Source of the DNA: Paraburkholderia tagetis
GTDB lineage: Bacteria > Pseudomonadota > Gammaproteobacteria > Burkholderiales > Burkholderiaceae
Reading direction: 5' to 3'
DNA length: 64,000 nt
Assembly: GCF_022213065.1 (NCBI RefSeq)
Contig: NZ_JAKLJA010000001.1
Location: forward strand, 434,001 to 498,000
This document shows positions 9,526-18,948 of the stretch, piece after piece; position 1 is the first letter of the stretch; each line of letters begins with the position of its first letter. Under the pieces are notes generated by a model that saw nothing but the letters and a program-made list of their open reading frames with translations, did not search any database and had not been told where the DNA came from. Position numbers and translations under genes: made by a program.

Positions 9526-10421
9526 TGCCAACCATCGACCTCAACGTTCTGCGGGCATTTCTTGTGATTGCCCGCGAGCGAAGTTTTACCCGGGCCGCCG
9601 CGCAGCTAGGCGTATCGCAATCCGCCTTGAGCCATTCGATGCGCGCTCTGGAAGAGAAGGTGGGGCTTCGCTTGCTGACGCGAACGACCCGTGGCGTTTC
9701 GCCCACTGAGGCGGGCGAGCGTCTGCTGGCAAACGTCGCTCCCTACTATGAGGGGATCGACAGCGAGCTGGAATCTTTGAGCGCGTTGCGGGACAAGCCG
9801 GCGGGGCTGATCAGGATTTCGGCTCACGATCATGCGGCGGACACGATCCTCTGGCCGAAGCTCAAGGAGGTGCTGCACAGCTATCCCGACATCTCCGTCG
9901 AAATCAACATCGACTACGGCATGGTCGATATCGTTGCCGAACGATTCGACGCGGGCGTGCGAAGCGGCGACTTGATCGCGCAGGACATGATTGCCGTGCG
10001 TATTGGTCCGGACTTCAAGATGGCCGTGGTCGGATCGCCGGATTATCTGGCCTCGCATGGACGCCCGGGAAGTCCGCGCGATCTGGCTGCTCACCGTTGC
10101 ATCAATCTTCGTCTTCCGACACGTGGAGGCCTGTACGCCTGGGAGTTCGTCAAGCGACGCGACACATTGCATGTGAACGTGCATGGCCAGGTTATCTGTA
10201 ACACCACGCCCAGGATGCTCGAAGCCGCGATGGGGGGATATGGGCTTGCGTACGTTCCATACGATCTCGCCGAATCTTGCCTCGCCGATGGCAGGCTGGT
10301 GAGCGTGCTCGATGAGTGGTGCCCGACTGTGCCGGGCTACCATCTTTACTACGCGAGTCGTCGACAAACGTCGCCAGCATTCGCATTGATCGTCGACTCA
10401 CTGCGATATCGCAACGGATAA
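9525..10421 (+). CDS. LysR-family transcriptional regulator
   Basis: A 298-residue regulator with the N-terminal winged helix-turn-helix (residues 1-60, containing FTRAAAQLGVSQSALSHSMRALE) and a periplasmic-binding-protein-like effector domain from about 90 to 295. Length is standard. The C-terminal domain carries the DxGVRxGDLIAQDM and PRMLEAAMGGYGLAYVP patterns of the subgroup that controls divergent short-chain dehydrogenase, cupin or aldo-keto genes. It is transcribed away from the cupin gene and probably controls it through the palindrome at 9507-9525. Effector unknown. Confidence 0.9.
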   Translation: MPTIDLNVLRAFLVIARERSFTRAAAQLGVSQSALSHSMRALEEKVGLRLLTRTTRGVSPTEAGERLLANVAPYYEGIDSELESLSALRDKPAGLIRISAHDHAADTILWPKLKEVLHSYPDISVEINIDYGMVDIVAERFDAGVRSGDLIAQDMIAVRIGPDFKMAVVGSPDYLASHGRPGSPRDLAAHRCINLRLPTRGGLYAWEFVKRRDTLHVNVHGQVICNTTPRMLEAAMGGYGLAYVPYDLAESCLADGRLVSVLDEWCPTVPGYHLYYASRRQTSPAFALIVDSLRYRNG

Positions 10422-10497
10422 CCGTTGAGTTGTGATTTGACTTTACATAAGATAAATTATCGAAGTTAAAACTTGTAGTGGCTAAGTTGAAATCTAT
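10422..10497. other. AT-rich spacer after LysR gene
   Basis: About 75 bases of unusually AT-rich sequence follow the LysR stop, without an open frame or clear hairpin. They lead directly into the helicase remnant, so they may mark the edge of inserted or deleted DNA. Confidence 0.3.
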
Positions 10498-10610
10498 GGT
10501 CGCCCACGTAGATAATCTGCGCTGCTCACGCGATACCAGACCTCATGTGCAATCGCTCCTGGCGATGCGAAAGCTGACCGCGACCGTCACGTCTCAAGAA
10601 GGTCGAGCCC
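10498..10610 (-). pseudogene. Remnant of a second copy of the UvrD-like helicase locus
   Basis: Three blocks match the intact helicase locus at 17.5-19.1 kb in the same order and orientation. Bases 10498-10522 match 18228-18252 inside the helicase gene (the YVGDPYQQ region) with one mismatch. Bases 10526-10572 match the gene start and leader at 18945-18991 with a few mismatches. Bases 10584-10610 match 19113-19139 with three. The remnant therefore lost about 690 bases of coding sequence between the first two blocks and about 110 bases of leader between the last two. Any open frame across this stretch is chance. Confidence 0.72.
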
Positions 10611-10752
10611 CGCGCACCGTGGTGCCTCGCTCCGACAACCGCCCTGAAACCCACCTGCGGCGAGCCTCGTAGACAAATTCCGCAATCTCAAGAAACGCGC
10701 CACCGGTTGCTTGCTAGACTGAAAGTGCCCCTGCAAACCCATGGAGGGTGAC

Positions 10753-10941
10753 ATGACGACCATCTACGTCGTGAAAACCGGCGAGCAGTTCCTCTGCACC
10801 GCAGAAGACGGCGATATCGGCATGGCTCCGGCGATTGAAGAAGCCACGCCCTTTCTTTCGTATGAGGAAGCAGAAAAAACAGCAAACCAGCACGCCGACC
10901 CCGGATACGAAATCGTGACTGTCTGCATAACCAGACGCTGA
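10753..10941 (+). CDS. Small hypothetical protein (62 residues)
   Basis: Short acidic soluble protein beginning MTTIYVVKTGEQFLC and ending with a VTVCITRR strand. The start at 10753 is preferred over the ATG at 10741 because GGAGGG (10743-10748) ends four bases before it. I recognise no domain; the composition (alternating strand and helix, no membrane segment) looks like a real small globular protein rather than a shadow frame. It ends 22 bases from the converging sugar transporter. Function unknown. Confidence 0.55.
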   Translation: MTTIYVVKTGEQFLCTAEDGDIGMAPAIEEATPFLSYEEAEKTANQHADPGYEIVTVCITRR

Positions 10942-10963
10942 AGGTGAATGCACGCGCGCGACG

Positions 10964-12280
10964 TCACCGCGGCTCGAAATCGGCGTAATGCCCTTTGAGG
11001 CCGTAGTAGGCGATGTACGCGTAGCAGAGCACCGGCACGCAGAACGACCACTGAATCCCGATGTGGTCGGCGAGGAAGCCCTGAATGACCGGGACGATCG
11101 CGCCACCGACGATCGCCATGCACAAGATGCCCGAACCCGCGCCGGTATGCTTGCCGAGACCATCGATGGCCAGCGTGAAAATGGTCGGGAACATGATCGA
11201 GTTGAACAGGCCGATCGCAAGCAACGCCCACATTGCGATCGGGCCCGACGCCAGGATTGCGATCGCGAGCAACACGGCCACCACGAACGCGTTGAAGGCG
11301 AGCAAACGGCCGGGGCGTATCTTGCTCAGCAACGCGGAGCCGATAAAGCGGCCGACCATCGCCCCGCCCCAATAGAGCGACAGATATCTGGCGGCGGTGT
11401 CGACGCTCAGGCCGGCAATGTGGGGCTGTTCCATGAAGTTCACCAGGAAGCTCCCGATGCCGACTTCGGCGCCCACGTACAGGAAAATCCCCAGCGCGCC
11501 CAGCACGAGATGGCGATACGCCCAAACGCTTTCCTCGGTGTGGTAAGCACTGCCGTCGTCGGGCAAGTCGGCTGGCCGCGCAGGCGCCTCGATCTTCGGC
11601 AGCTTGAATCGCGCGATGACGATGGCCAGCAGAAAGAACACGATCGCAAGCCCGATGTACGGGATCTGCACCGCGCTAGCTTGCGAGACGCCATACGCCG
11701 CCAGCTCGGCCGGGTTCATCTTCTGAAGTTCATCAGAACTCCTGATGGCGATCGAGAGAATCGCCACGGAGCCAAAAAACGGCGCGAGTGTGGTGCCAAG
11801 CGAATTGAACGCCTGGGTCAGGTTGAGCCGGCTCGAAGCCAGTTCGGGCTTGCCCAGCACGGCGACATAGGGGTTGGCCGCCACTTGCAGCAGCGTGATG
11901 CCCGATGCGAGCACGAACAGCGCGCCGAGAAAGAACGGGTAGGACGCGTTGCCCGCCGCGGGGTAGAACAGCAAACAGCCGGTCCCCGCTGTCGACAGGC
12001 CGAGGACGATGCCCCGCTTGTAGCCCAGCTTCTCGACCAGATAGCCAGCCGGAAACGACATGATCAGGTAGGCGCCGAAGAAGCAGAACTGGATCAACAT
12101 GGCCTGCACGTAGCTGAGCGTGAAGACCGCGCGCAGATGCGGAATCAGGATGTCGTTGAGCGATGTGATGAAACCCCACATGAAAAACAGTGAGGTCAGA
12201 ACGATCAGCGGTGTGGTGTAGCCAGTTGCGGCGGCGGAGTTGCCGCTGTCGAGTCGTGCATGAGTTGGGGTCGTAGCCAC
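10964..12280 (-). CDS. gluP: MFS sugar transporter of the FucP/GluP family, probable glucose/galactose:H+ symporter
   Basis: A 438-residue, 12-helix carrier. The N-terminal [19 protein letters not shown] is the signature of the fucose/glucose-galactose (FHS) branch of the major facilitator superfamily, and [24 protein letters not shown] is the matching loop near residue 135. The gene starts with GTG at 12280, eight bases after GGAGA. It is divergent from glucokinase across a 165-base region that holds a HexR-like palindrome. Glucose is therefore the most likely substrate: uptake by this carrier and phosphorylation by the neighbour. L-fucose is an alternative given the fuconate dehydratase further along, but the glucokinase pairing is closer. 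Confidence 0.85.
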   Translation of the reverse strand: MATTPTHARLDSGNSAAATGYTTPLIVLTSLFFMWGFITSLNDILIPHLRAVFTLSYVQAMLIQFCFFGAYLIMSFPAGYLVEKLGYKRGIVLGLSTAGTGCLLFYPAAGNASYPFFLGALFVLASGITLLQVAANPYVAVLGKPELASSRLNLTQAFNSLGTTLAPFFGSVAILSIAIRSSDELQKMNPAELAAYGVSQASAVQIPYIGLAIVFFLLAIVIARFKLPKIEAPARPADLPDDGSAYHTEESVWAYRHLVLGALGIFLYVGAEVGIGSFLVNFMEQPHIAGLSVDTAARYLSLYWGGAMVGRFIGSALLSKIRPGRLLAFNAFVVAVLLAIAILASGPIAMWALLAIGLFNSIMFPTIFTLAIDGLGKHTGAGSGILCMAIVGGAIVPVIQGFLADHIGIQWSFCVPVLCYAYIAYYGLKGHYADFEPR

Positions 12281-12373
12281 TAACTTGTCTCCAGGGCTCT
12301 AAACGTTCGGCGGGCGCGAGGGAGCGTCCTCGCTCCTTTTTCTTCGCCCCCGGTGCTATTCAGTGCGGCCGAT

Positions 12374-12388
12374 TGTAGTTAAACTACA
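12374..12388. promoter_or_regulatory. HexR-like operator between sugar transporter and glucokinase
   Basis: TGTAGTTAAACTACA is a perfect 7-1-7 palindrome. It closely resembles the TGTARTTAAATTACA-type sites recognised by HexR/RpiR-family repressors of glucose catabolism. It lies 57 bases before the glucokinase start and 93 bases before the transporter start, in position to control both. No RpiR-type gene is in the window. Confidence 0.65.
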
Positions 12389-12445
12389 CAGCCCCGTCAA
12401 AGCAATATTCTTTTAGCTACAAATTCATTTACTGGGATCTGCTCG

Positions 12446-13465
12446 ATGCTTACTGGTGCGTCCATTAACCCCGCCGCGACCCCGCACGCCGACGGTCCGC
12501 GCCTGCTCGCTGACATTGGCGGAACGAACGCGCGCTTCGCGCTCGAGACGAACCCCGGCGCGATCGCGCAGATCCGCGTGTACCCAGTAGCCGGTTTCCC
12601 GACGCTCGCCGACGCGATCCGCCAGTACCTGAATGACGTCGAGATCAGTCACGTGAAGCACGCGGCAATCTCGATCGCGAACCCGGTCGACGACGATCAG
12701 GTCAGCATGACGAACCACGACTGGAGCTTTTCGATCGAGGCGACGCGCCGGGCGCTCGGCTTTTACACGCTCATTGTCGTCAACGATTTCACCGCGCTCG
12801 CGATGGCGCTGCCGGCCCTCACCGACGCACAGCGCGTGCAGATTGGCGGCGGCACACCGCGGCAGCACAGCGTCACCGGGTTGATGGGGCCCGGAACGGG
12901 CCTGGGCGTGTCCGCGCTGATCCCGGCCGACGGCCGCTGGATCGCGCTCGGCAGCGAAGGCGGTCATGCGTCGTTCGCGCCGAATGGTGAACGCGAGGAT
13001 GTCGTGCTCCAGTACGCGCGCAAGCAGTTCGAGCACGTGTCGTTCGAGCGCGTTTGCGCGGGACCGGGGCTCGAATTGATCTACCGTGCGCTCGCCGGGC
13101 GTGAGAACCTGCCCGTCGCGGATCATGCCGATCCCGCGTACATCGTCGAACGCGCGCATGCGGGCGACGCGCTCGCGCTAGAGACGGTTGAATGCTTCTG
13201 TGGGATTCTTGGCGGCTTCGCAGGCAGCCTTGCGCTGACGCTCGGCGCACGCGGCGGTGTGTACGTTGGCGGTGGCGTCGCGCTGAAGCTCGGCGAGCTG
13301 TTCACGCGCTCGGGCTTTCGTACGCGTTTCGAGGCAAAGGGGCGCTTCTCGACGTATCTCGAGGGCGTGCCGACCTACTTGATCACGGCCGATTACCCGG
13401 CGTTCCTCGGCGTTTGCGCGATCCTCTCGGCGCACCTGTCGAGCGATGAGAGCAAGCCGCACTGA
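12446..13465 (+). CDS. glk: Glucokinase
   Basis: ATP-dependent phosphorylation of glucose to glucose 6-phosphate in the cytoplasm. The 339-residue protein carries the phosphate-binding [14 protein letters not shown] near residue 25, the catalytic [12 protein letters not shown] near 110, the [11 protein letters not shown] motif near 150 and a GGHASFAP hexose-binding stretch. Length fits the stand-alone bacterial Glk family. In many Burkholderia the glk domain is fused to a C-terminal RpiR/HexR regulator (about 640 residues); here it is not fused, although a HexR-like site lies upstream. The ribosome site is weak. Confidence 0.93.
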   Translation: MLTGASINPAATPHADGPRLLADIGGTNARFALETNPGAIAQIRVYPVAGFPTLADAIRQYLNDVEISHVKHAAISIANPVDDDQVSMTNHDWSFSIEATRRALGFYTLIVVNDFTALAMALPALTDAQRVQIGGGTPRQHSVTGLMGPGTGLGVSALIPADGRWIALGSEGGHASFAPNGEREDVVLQYARKQFEHVSFERVCAGPGLELIYRALAGRENLPVADHADPAYIVERAHAGDALALETVECFCGILGGFAGSLALTLGARGGVYVGGGVALKLGELFTRSGFRTRFEAKGRFSTYLEGVPTYLITADYPAFLGVCAILSAHLSSDESKPH

Positions 13466-13481
13466 CGATTGTCATTTCAGA

Positions 13482-13584
13482 AGGGGCTTGGCGGTCGATC
13501 ATTCGACGGTTCATCGGTGGGCGCTGAGGCCGCTGCCGGTGCTGGAAAGCGCGTTTCGGCGGCAGAAGCGGCCAGTTGGCAACT
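13482..13584 (+). mobile_element. Fragment of an IS6-family transposase
   Basis: The frame reads RGLAVDHSTVHRW, then LPVLESAFRRQKRPVGN. This is the segment of IS6/IS240-type DDE transposases just before the first catalytic Asp (family form: VDHSTVHRW...FRRxKRPVGxSWRMDETY). Homology stops after about 34 residues, before the DDE residues, so the element is dead. No terminal repeats are recognisable. It lies immediately beside the truncated gapN and likely took part in its loss. Confidence 0.75.
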
Positions 13585-13651
13585 GCGCGTTACGCGGCAC
13601 CAGGACTTCTTCTGCGCAATTTGTCAGGTATTTCGACCCTGAGCAACTTCG

Positions 13652-14045
13652 TTAGTCGCGTTGCGTCGTCGCCATGATCAACGCGGGGATCAATGTCGTG
13701 AACGTCTCGTTCATCGGATAGTTGTACGGTCCGAGACACAAGGTGAGGCCAAGGGGAGAACGTCGAATCTGGCCAATTGTCCCCTCAACGACTTCAAAGC
13801 GTGATCCCTTGTTGTCGAGCTTCTTCAGCTCGGCGATAGTGTCCCGAATGTAGGCTATCGTGCGATCAAACTCCTTCTCCGAGTCCTTGAGGGTTTTACC
13901 GATCTCTCACATGATGAGCCTGACGATTTCGGTGCGTTTCGCGATAATTCGCCGCGTGAAATCCCCAACGCAACTGATGGGCTCTGCAACCCGCATCGTC
14001 GGCCAGTGGCCGCGACCATTGTCGTAGGCCGCCTGGCGCACAACG
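13652..14045 (-). pseudogene. gapN: Broken NADP-dependent glyceraldehyde-3-phosphate dehydrogenase (gapN) fragment
   Basis: Translation of the minus strand gives AAYDNGRGHWPTM, VGDFTRRIIAKRTEIVRLIM, a TGA stop (13909-13907), [20 protein letters not shown], then [20 protein letters not shown] and [22 protein letters not shown]. These are successive blocks of the GapN/aldehyde dehydrogenase N-terminal half; the TGA replaces the conserved Trp of LIMWEIGK. After LIM homology ends and a TAA follows at 13652-13654. The N-terminal part before AAYDNG and the whole catalytic half are missing. It follows glycogen phosphorylase in the same direction, so a former glgP-gapN operon is likely. Confidence 0.82.
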
Positions 14046-14054
14046 CGTTGGGTG

Positions 14055-16553
14055 TCAGGGTCGATCAAGGCCGATTTTCACCGGAGCGATGTTCCAGATC
14101 CGCGCGCAGTATTCGCCAATCGCGCGATCCGAAGAAAACTTGCCGGAGCGCGCCGTATTGAGGATCGACATGCGCGTCCACCGTGCCGCGTCTTTCCAGG
14201 CCTCGCTCACGCGCTCCTGGCACGCCACGTAGTCGGCGTAATCGGCGAGTACGAGAAAGGGATCGGTGTGCAGCAGGTTCTCAACGAGCGGACGAAACAC
14301 GTCCTGGTTACCGCGCGAAAAGCATCCTCCAGCGATGAGATCCAGCGCCTCACGCAGTTGAGCATTGCCTTCGGCATATTGCGCAGGCCGATAGCCTTCG
14401 CGTTTGACCTGCTCCACTTGTTCGGTCGTCAGACCAAACAGAAAAAAGTTATCGTCACCGGCTTCCTCGCGGATCTCGACGTTGGCGCCGTCCAGCGTTC
14501 CAATCGTGAGCGCGCCGTTCATCATGAATTTCATGTTGCCGGTGCCGGACGCCTCTTTGCCGGCCGTTGAAATCTGCTCGGAGAGATCGGCGGCGGGATA
14601 GATGAATTGCGCATTCTTCACGTTGAAGTTGGGGAGGAATACGACCTTCAGCCTGCCCTCCATGCGGGGATCGTTGTTGACGACTTCGGCGATGCCCGTG
14701 ATCAGCCGGATCATCAGTTTCGCCATCGCGTAGCCCGGCGCCGCCTTTCCGCCGAAGATAAAACAGCGTGGCACGCTGCCCCGATCGAGATTGCAGCGCA
14801 GACGCTGGTAAAGCGTAATGATGTATAGCGCGTTCAGATGCTGTCGCTTGTACTCGTGAATACGCTTGACCTGAATGTCGAACAGGACATCGGGATCCAC
14901 CATGACGTTCGTGACCTTGCGGATGCGCTCCGCCAGCGCCGCTTTATTCATCCGCTTGACTGCGCGCCACTTGTTCTGAAACGCCGCATCGTCGGCATAC
15001 GCCTCGAGTTTCCGAAAGCGCGCGAGGTCGGTGACCCACCCCTCGCCCACCGTTTCGTCAAGCAGGTGGACGAGACCTGGATTGCTTAGCAAAACGAAGC
15101 GGCGCGGCGTGACGCCATTCGTGACGTTGTGGAAGCGTTCGGGCCACAACTGCGCGAAGTCGCGCAGCACGGTCTGCGTGAGGAGCGCTGAATGCAGCGC
15201 GGCAACACCGTTCACCGCGTGACAACCAATGGTCGACAAATTCGCCATGCGCACCTTTTTCTCGCCTGCCTCGTCGATGATCGACATGCGCGCCACGCGC
15301 GCCTCGTCGCCGGGATATTTTTGGCGCACCTCGTCAAGGAAGCGGCGATTGATCTCATAGATGATCTCCAGCGGACGCGGTAGCAATCGTTTAAAGAGCG
15401 GCAGTCCCCACGTCTCCAGTGCTTCGGGCAGGAGCGTATGGTTCGTATAGGCGAGCGTGCGCTGCGTAATGTCCCATGCCTCGTCCCAGGAGAGCAGCCG
15501 CTCGTCCACGAGCAGGCGCATCAGTTCCGCCACGGCGATGGCAGGATGCGTATCGTTCAGTTGCGCGGTGAACATGTCGGCGAAACGCGAAATGGGTTCA
15601 CCCTTCAGATCGAGCAGACGCAGCATGTCCTGCAGCGAGCACGAGACAAAGAAGTATTGCTGCGCAAGGCGCAGCCGCTTGCCGAGTGCGGGCTCGTCAT
15701 TCGGATACAGCACCTTGGACAACGTTTCGGAGATGACCTTCTCCTCCACGGCCTGGTAATAGTCGCCGGCGTTGAAGTCCTGCAGGTCGAAGGACTCGAT
15801 AGCCTCGCTCTTCCACAGGCGCAGCGTGTTGCAGGTATTGACGCAATAGCCGAGCATCGGCGTATCGCACGCCACACCCTTGACCATGCGCGCAGGCAGC
15901 CAGCGCACGCGAAGGCGGCCTTGCTCGTCGTGCCACATTTGCGTGCGCCCGCCGAACGAGACGTAATAATTCAGATTCGGCCGCACGATCTCCCACGGAT
16001 TGCCCTTTTGCAGCCAAAGATCGGTGACTTCGACCTGACGGCCGTCGCGAATCTCCTGATCGAAAATGCCGAACTCATAGCGGATGCCGTAGCCCACGGA
16101 GGGAATTTCGAGCGTCGCGAGCGAATCCAGATAACAGGCTGCAAGCCTGCCGAGTCCGCCATTGCCGAGCCCCGGCTCTTCTTCTAGCGCGAGCAGCTCG
16201 TCGAGATCCTGGCCCAGCGCGCGCATGGCCTCGCGCGCATTGTCTTCGATGCCGAGATTGACGAGATTGTTGCCCAGTTGCGGGCCGATCAGGAACTCGG
16301 CGGAGAGGTAGCACGCCACGCGTAAATCGCGTTCGGCATAGGTCTGGATCGTCGCGGCCCAGCGCGCCAGCATGCGGTCACGCACGCTATAGGCGAGCGC
16401 CATGTACCAGTCGTGCGGCGTTGCAATGCCCGGCGTGCGGGCTTGCAGGCAGATCATATTGTCGAGCACGCCGCGCCGCAGCGCGTCGATGCTCAGGCCG
16501 CTACGCGCGGATTCGGCGCTCGGGTTCGCGCTTGACGTCGGGGCGATGGCCAT
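14055..16553 (-). CDS. glgP: Glycogen/alpha-glucan phosphorylase
   Basis: Phosphorolysis of alpha-1,4-glucans to glucose 1-phosphate. The 832-residue length is typical of the glycosyltransferase 35 family. Visible motifs include LGNGGLGRLAACYLDS near residue 135, QLNDTHPAIAVAELMRLL near 345, the KRIHEYKRQHLN stretch near 560 and the PLP-lysine signature EASGTGNMKF near 660. The C-terminus, KIGLDRP, ends exactly where the gapN fragment begins, so the last residues may come from the rearranged junction. About 400 bases upstream separate it from the next gene and must hold its promoter. Confidence 0.95.
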   Translation of the reverse strand: MAIAPTSSANPSAESARSGLSIDALRRGVLDNMICLQARTPGIATPHDWYMALAYSVRDRMLARWAATIQTYAERDLRVACYLSAEFLIGPQLGNNLVNLGIEDNAREAMRALGQDLDELLALEEEPGLGNGGLGRLAACYLDSLATLEIPSVGYGIRYEFGIFDQEIRDGRQVEVTDLWLQKGNPWEIVRPNLNYYVSFGGRTQMWHDEQGRLRVRWLPARMVKGVACDTPMLGYCVNTCNTLRLWKSEAIESFDLQDFNAGDYYQAVEEKVISETLSKVLYPNDEPALGKRLRLAQQYFFVSCSLQDMLRLLDLKGEPISRFADMFTAQLNDTHPAIAVAELMRLLVDERLLSWDEAWDITQRTLAYTNHTLLPEALETWGLPLFKRLLPRPLEIIYEINRRFLDEVRQKYPGDEARVARMSIIDEAGEKKVRMANLSTIGCHAVNGVAALHSALLTQTVLRDFAQLWPERFHNVTNGVTPRRFVLLSNPGLVHLLDETVGEGWVTDLARFRKLEAYADDAAFQNKWRAVKRMNKAALAERIRKVTNVMVDPDVLFDIQVKRIHEYKRQHLNALYIITLYQRLRCNLDRGSVPRCFIFGGKAAPGYAMAKLMIRLITGIAEVVNNDPRMEGRLKVVFLPNFNVKNAQFIYPAADLSEQISTAGKEASGTGNMKFMMNGALTIGTLDGANVEIREEAGDDNFFLFGLTTEQVEQVKREGYRPAQYAEGNAQLREALDLIAGGCFSRGNQDVFRPLVENLLHTDPFLVLADYADYVACQERVSEAWKDAARWTRMSILNTARSGKFSSDRAIGEYCARIWNIAPVKIGLDRP

Positions 16554-16957
16554 AATGCCTCCCGATGTTTCATCAGATCAAGGATCTATTCGGGTCAGAT
16601 TCTGTTGCTCGATCATTGCGCCTTCAATAATCGCCGATTTCCAGCGGCAAGCAAGTGCCACGCCTGTGTCCTGTCCAATTTGATTAGTTATCCGATTTTA
16701 TTACAAGATCGGACCGGCATAGCAAAGACAGTTCTCCGCCTTCCTTCGTTTAATGGCACCAAGCCCACCAGGGGGCGAGGGAACATACGAAGAATTTTGA
16801 CCTACACTGGAAGTTCGTCGCTCGCATGCTCACGGGTCGCGCTGACGCAATGCAATTCGCCGACGCCCGATTCCGGCATGCGGACGAAGGGCACGGGCAA
16901 CACACCGTCATCTGCTGCCCGGTTCATCTGGAACTGATGTTCAAAGAAGGGGGCATC
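16554..16957. other. Intergenic region between glgP and the next gene
   Basis: About 400 bases serving two divergent genes. It is relatively AT-rich near 16675-16710. I see no open frame with coding character, no RNA gene and no strong palindrome; promoters for both sides are expected but cannot be placed with confidence. Confidence 0.4.
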
Positions 16958-17284
16958 ATGTTGCAATCCGGTGAAATGCAAAAGCGCTTCAGTCACTTGC
17001 AGCAAACCGTCAGCGAAGCATCACGGACCTGCCACGCCGATGCGACGATTCCAAAAGACTTGATGAAATGCATGGACGAACTCGATAACGAATGCAAATC
17101 GGCAAGCAAGGTCATGTCGTCGAAAGATGAGGGTCGAATCCGGCAATGGGTCGATGACCTCGAACAGATGGGTGATCGAGCAGAGCGCGTTTGCCAAAAG
17201 GCCGGCAGTCTCGATACCAGGATCGTGGATGCGGTCAGTTCGATGCACTCCGAGCTTTCTGACCTGAAGCGGCAACTGCACTGA
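16958..17284 (+). CDS. Small helical hypothetical protein (108 residues)
   Basis: The protein begins MLQSGEMQKRFSHLQQTVSEA and is rich in Glu, Lys, Ser and Asp, predicted to be mostly alpha-helical and possibly coiled coil. It has three cysteines spaced through the N-terminal two thirds (SRTCHAD, LMKCMDELDNEC). The start at 16958 follows an AGAAGGGGG ribosome site by four bases. An in-frame extension further upstream lacks such a site. A clear hairpin follows the stop. I recognise no family; it could be a stress or regulatory small protein. Reality is supported by the ribosome site, terminator and composition. Confidence 0.6.
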   Translation: MLQSGEMQKRFSHLQQTVSEASRTCHADATIPKDLMKCMDELDNECKSASKVMSSKDEGRIRQWVDDLEQMGDRAERVCQKAGSLDTRIVDAVSSMHSELSDLKRQLH

Positions 17285-17292
17285 GCTGCCTG

Positions 17293-17320
17293 ATGGCCCC
17301 GTCCAGGGAATCGGGGCCAT
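17293..17320 (+). terminator. Hairpin terminator after the 108-residue gene
   Basis: ATGGCCCCG (17293-17301) and CGGGGCCAT (17312-17320) form a perfect 9-bp stem with a 10-base loop, beginning 9 bases after the stop codon. It is followed by TCTGAG, so the U-tract is weak. Confidence 0.6.
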
Positions 17321-17466
17321 TCTGAGAATCTGCTGGTGACCGAGATGGTCAACGCCTCGGGAATCTGCACGGGAATACGCGACGCAGACGGCGCCTGGTC
17401 ATTGGCAGTCGCCTGCGTCGAAGGGTAGCCTTTCAGCCGGAATGAGTCGACGCCAGATTTCACCCA

Positions 17467-18948
17467 TTATGCCGGCCGGTCCTCGCGCCGGAGACTGAAG
17501 TGCCGCAGCAGCTCATCGCGCAGCCCGGCGATATCGAGCACATGCTGCGCACGCGTCACGGCCACGTAGAGCAGCCGGAGTTCATCCTCGTCCGGCATCG
17601 GGTTGCCATCGGCACCCCGCAAGCGGAAATCGTTCGCCACCTTGACCCGCTTCCATTCGAGGCCCTTGGCGCGGTGGACGGTCGAGATCACGTAGTCGGC
17701 GGTGCCTTCCGCCGCCGAGCGCTGCGCCAGCGCCCGCAGATAGCCGGTGCCCAGTTCGTCGACGATGCGCACAACCGGCAGCAGGTCCTGGCCGAATGCA
17801 CTGCGCGCAAACGCCTGTGCGTCGCCCCACGTCTCGAACAGCGAAAACGCCGCCGGGCGGAACGCGCGTTGGCCGGCCAGCAGCCGGTCCGCGCCGTCGG
17901 CATAGGCGAGAATTTCGGCCGGACTCATCCGTATCGCCGGTCGATGTCCCGCCTCGAGTGCCGCCGCGAACTGCCAGATCGCCGTGACGTTCTTGCGGCA
18001 CAGGATTGCATCGACCGGCGGCGCCAGCGCGGGGTCTTCCACCATGATCGAGCCGATGGCGCCCTGTCCACGGATGGGCGTGCGCTCACCGAGCAGTGCG
18101 AGCAGTCGGCTGGCGAGCGCCGCGAACGTGGCGCCAAAGCGGAACGACTCCGTGAGCGCGCATTCGGGCGCGTCGATCTGCGCCATCGCATTGACTGCAC
18201 CCCGCCACTCGTAGATCTGCTGGTAAGGGTCGCCCACGTAGATGATCTGCGCATGGCGCTGCCGGCCAAGGACCGACAGCATGACACCGTCGCTGTCCTG
18301 CGCTTCGTCGAAGAGGATGTAGTCGGCTTCAATGCGTGGCTCCGAGAACGCCCAGAGCTTGAGGAGCACATCAGGCGAAATGGCGCTCGTGGAGCGCGCT
18401 GCTGCGCCCTCCTCCCACAGCCGCCCGACGTAAGGTAGCAGCCAGGTGCGCAGTTGCGCGGCCACCGCTTCGTCGATCTTTTCATCGACGACAATGTGCT
18501 GCGCAGCGGGTTGAATATCCGCGGACCGGCAGAACCTGTCCAGCCCATCGGCGATCATCCGCCCGATCTCGAACGGGGCGATCTCGACGGCCTTGCCCGT
18601 CACTGTCCGCACTTCCAGCGGGCCAAGCCCATAACGCGCAGCCAGTTCGTGCGGCGGCTCGCCCTGAAGACTCATCCGGTTTCGCAGCGACGGGCTGACG
18701 GAGGCCCACGCCAGCGAATGCATCGTCCGTGCGCCGACGTGAGGTGGAAAACGCCGGGCCGCGCTTGCCGCGATTTCCCGGTTGAATGCGAGGTACGTGC
18801 CACGTCGCTGGCCGAAATGCTCGGCCACGAGCTGGAGTGTGGAGGTCTTGCCCGCGCCGGCAAACGCCTTGATTTTCAGGTCCCCGGCGTGCAACGCTGC
18901 CTCGATCACGGCCTGCTGCTCGCCCGTTGGGACAAATCTCTTTTTCAC
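17467..18948 (-). CDS. UvrD/Rep-type superfamily 1 DNA helicase, short form
   Basis: A 493-residue helicase with the expected motif order: Walker A AFAGAGKTSTLQL near residue 30, YLAFNREIAASAARRF (motif Ia region), DEAQDSDGVM (motif II), YVGDPYQQIYEWRGA (motif III), ALTESFRFG (IV), VISTVHRAKGLEW (V) and LLYVAVTRAQHVL (VI). It is shorter than UvrD or Rep (about 700 residues) and resembles the Fbh1-like bacterial branch lacking a large 2B domain. It begins with GTG, ten bases after GAGG. No nuclease or recognised defence partner is adjacent. A decayed copy of the same locus lies at 10.5 kb, so the gene has been duplicated or mobile. Role unknown; DNA repair or mobile-element function are both possible. 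Confidence 0.82.
   Translation of the reverse strand: MKKRFVPTGEQQAVIEAALHAGDLKIKAFAGAGKTSTLQLVAEHFGQRRGTYLAFNREIAASAARRFPPHVGARTMHSLAWASVSPSLRNRMSLQGEPPHELAARYGLGPLEVRTVTGKAVEIAPFEIGRMIADGLDRFCRSADIQPAAQHIVVDEKIDEAVAAQLRTWLLPYVGRLWEEGAAARSTSAISPDVLLKLWAFSEPRIEADYILFDEAQDSDGVMLSVLGRQRHAQIIYVGDPYQQIYEWRGAVNAMAQIDAPECALTESFRFGATFAALASRLLALLGERTPIRGQGAIGSIMVEDPALAPPVDAILCRKNVTAIWQFAAALEAGHRPAIRMSPAEILAYADGADRLLAGQRAFRPAAFSLFETWGDAQAFARSAFGQDLLPVVRIVDELGTGYLRALAQRSAAEGTADYVISTVHRAKGLEWKRVKVANDFRLRGADGNPMPDEDELRLLYVAVTRAQHVLDIAGLRDELLRHFSLRREDRPA

Noticed and set aside
10478..10672. 64-residue open frame
   Set aside because: Covers the helicase remnant in the wrong frame; no ribosome site.
10988..12193. 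401-residue plus-strand open frame inside the sugar transporter gene
   Set aside because: Antisense shadow; Arg/Asp/Glu/His-rich with no family resemblance.
13446..13655. 69-residue open frame taken as a gene
   Set aside because: Only its middle third is an IS6 transposase fragment; the ends are chance.
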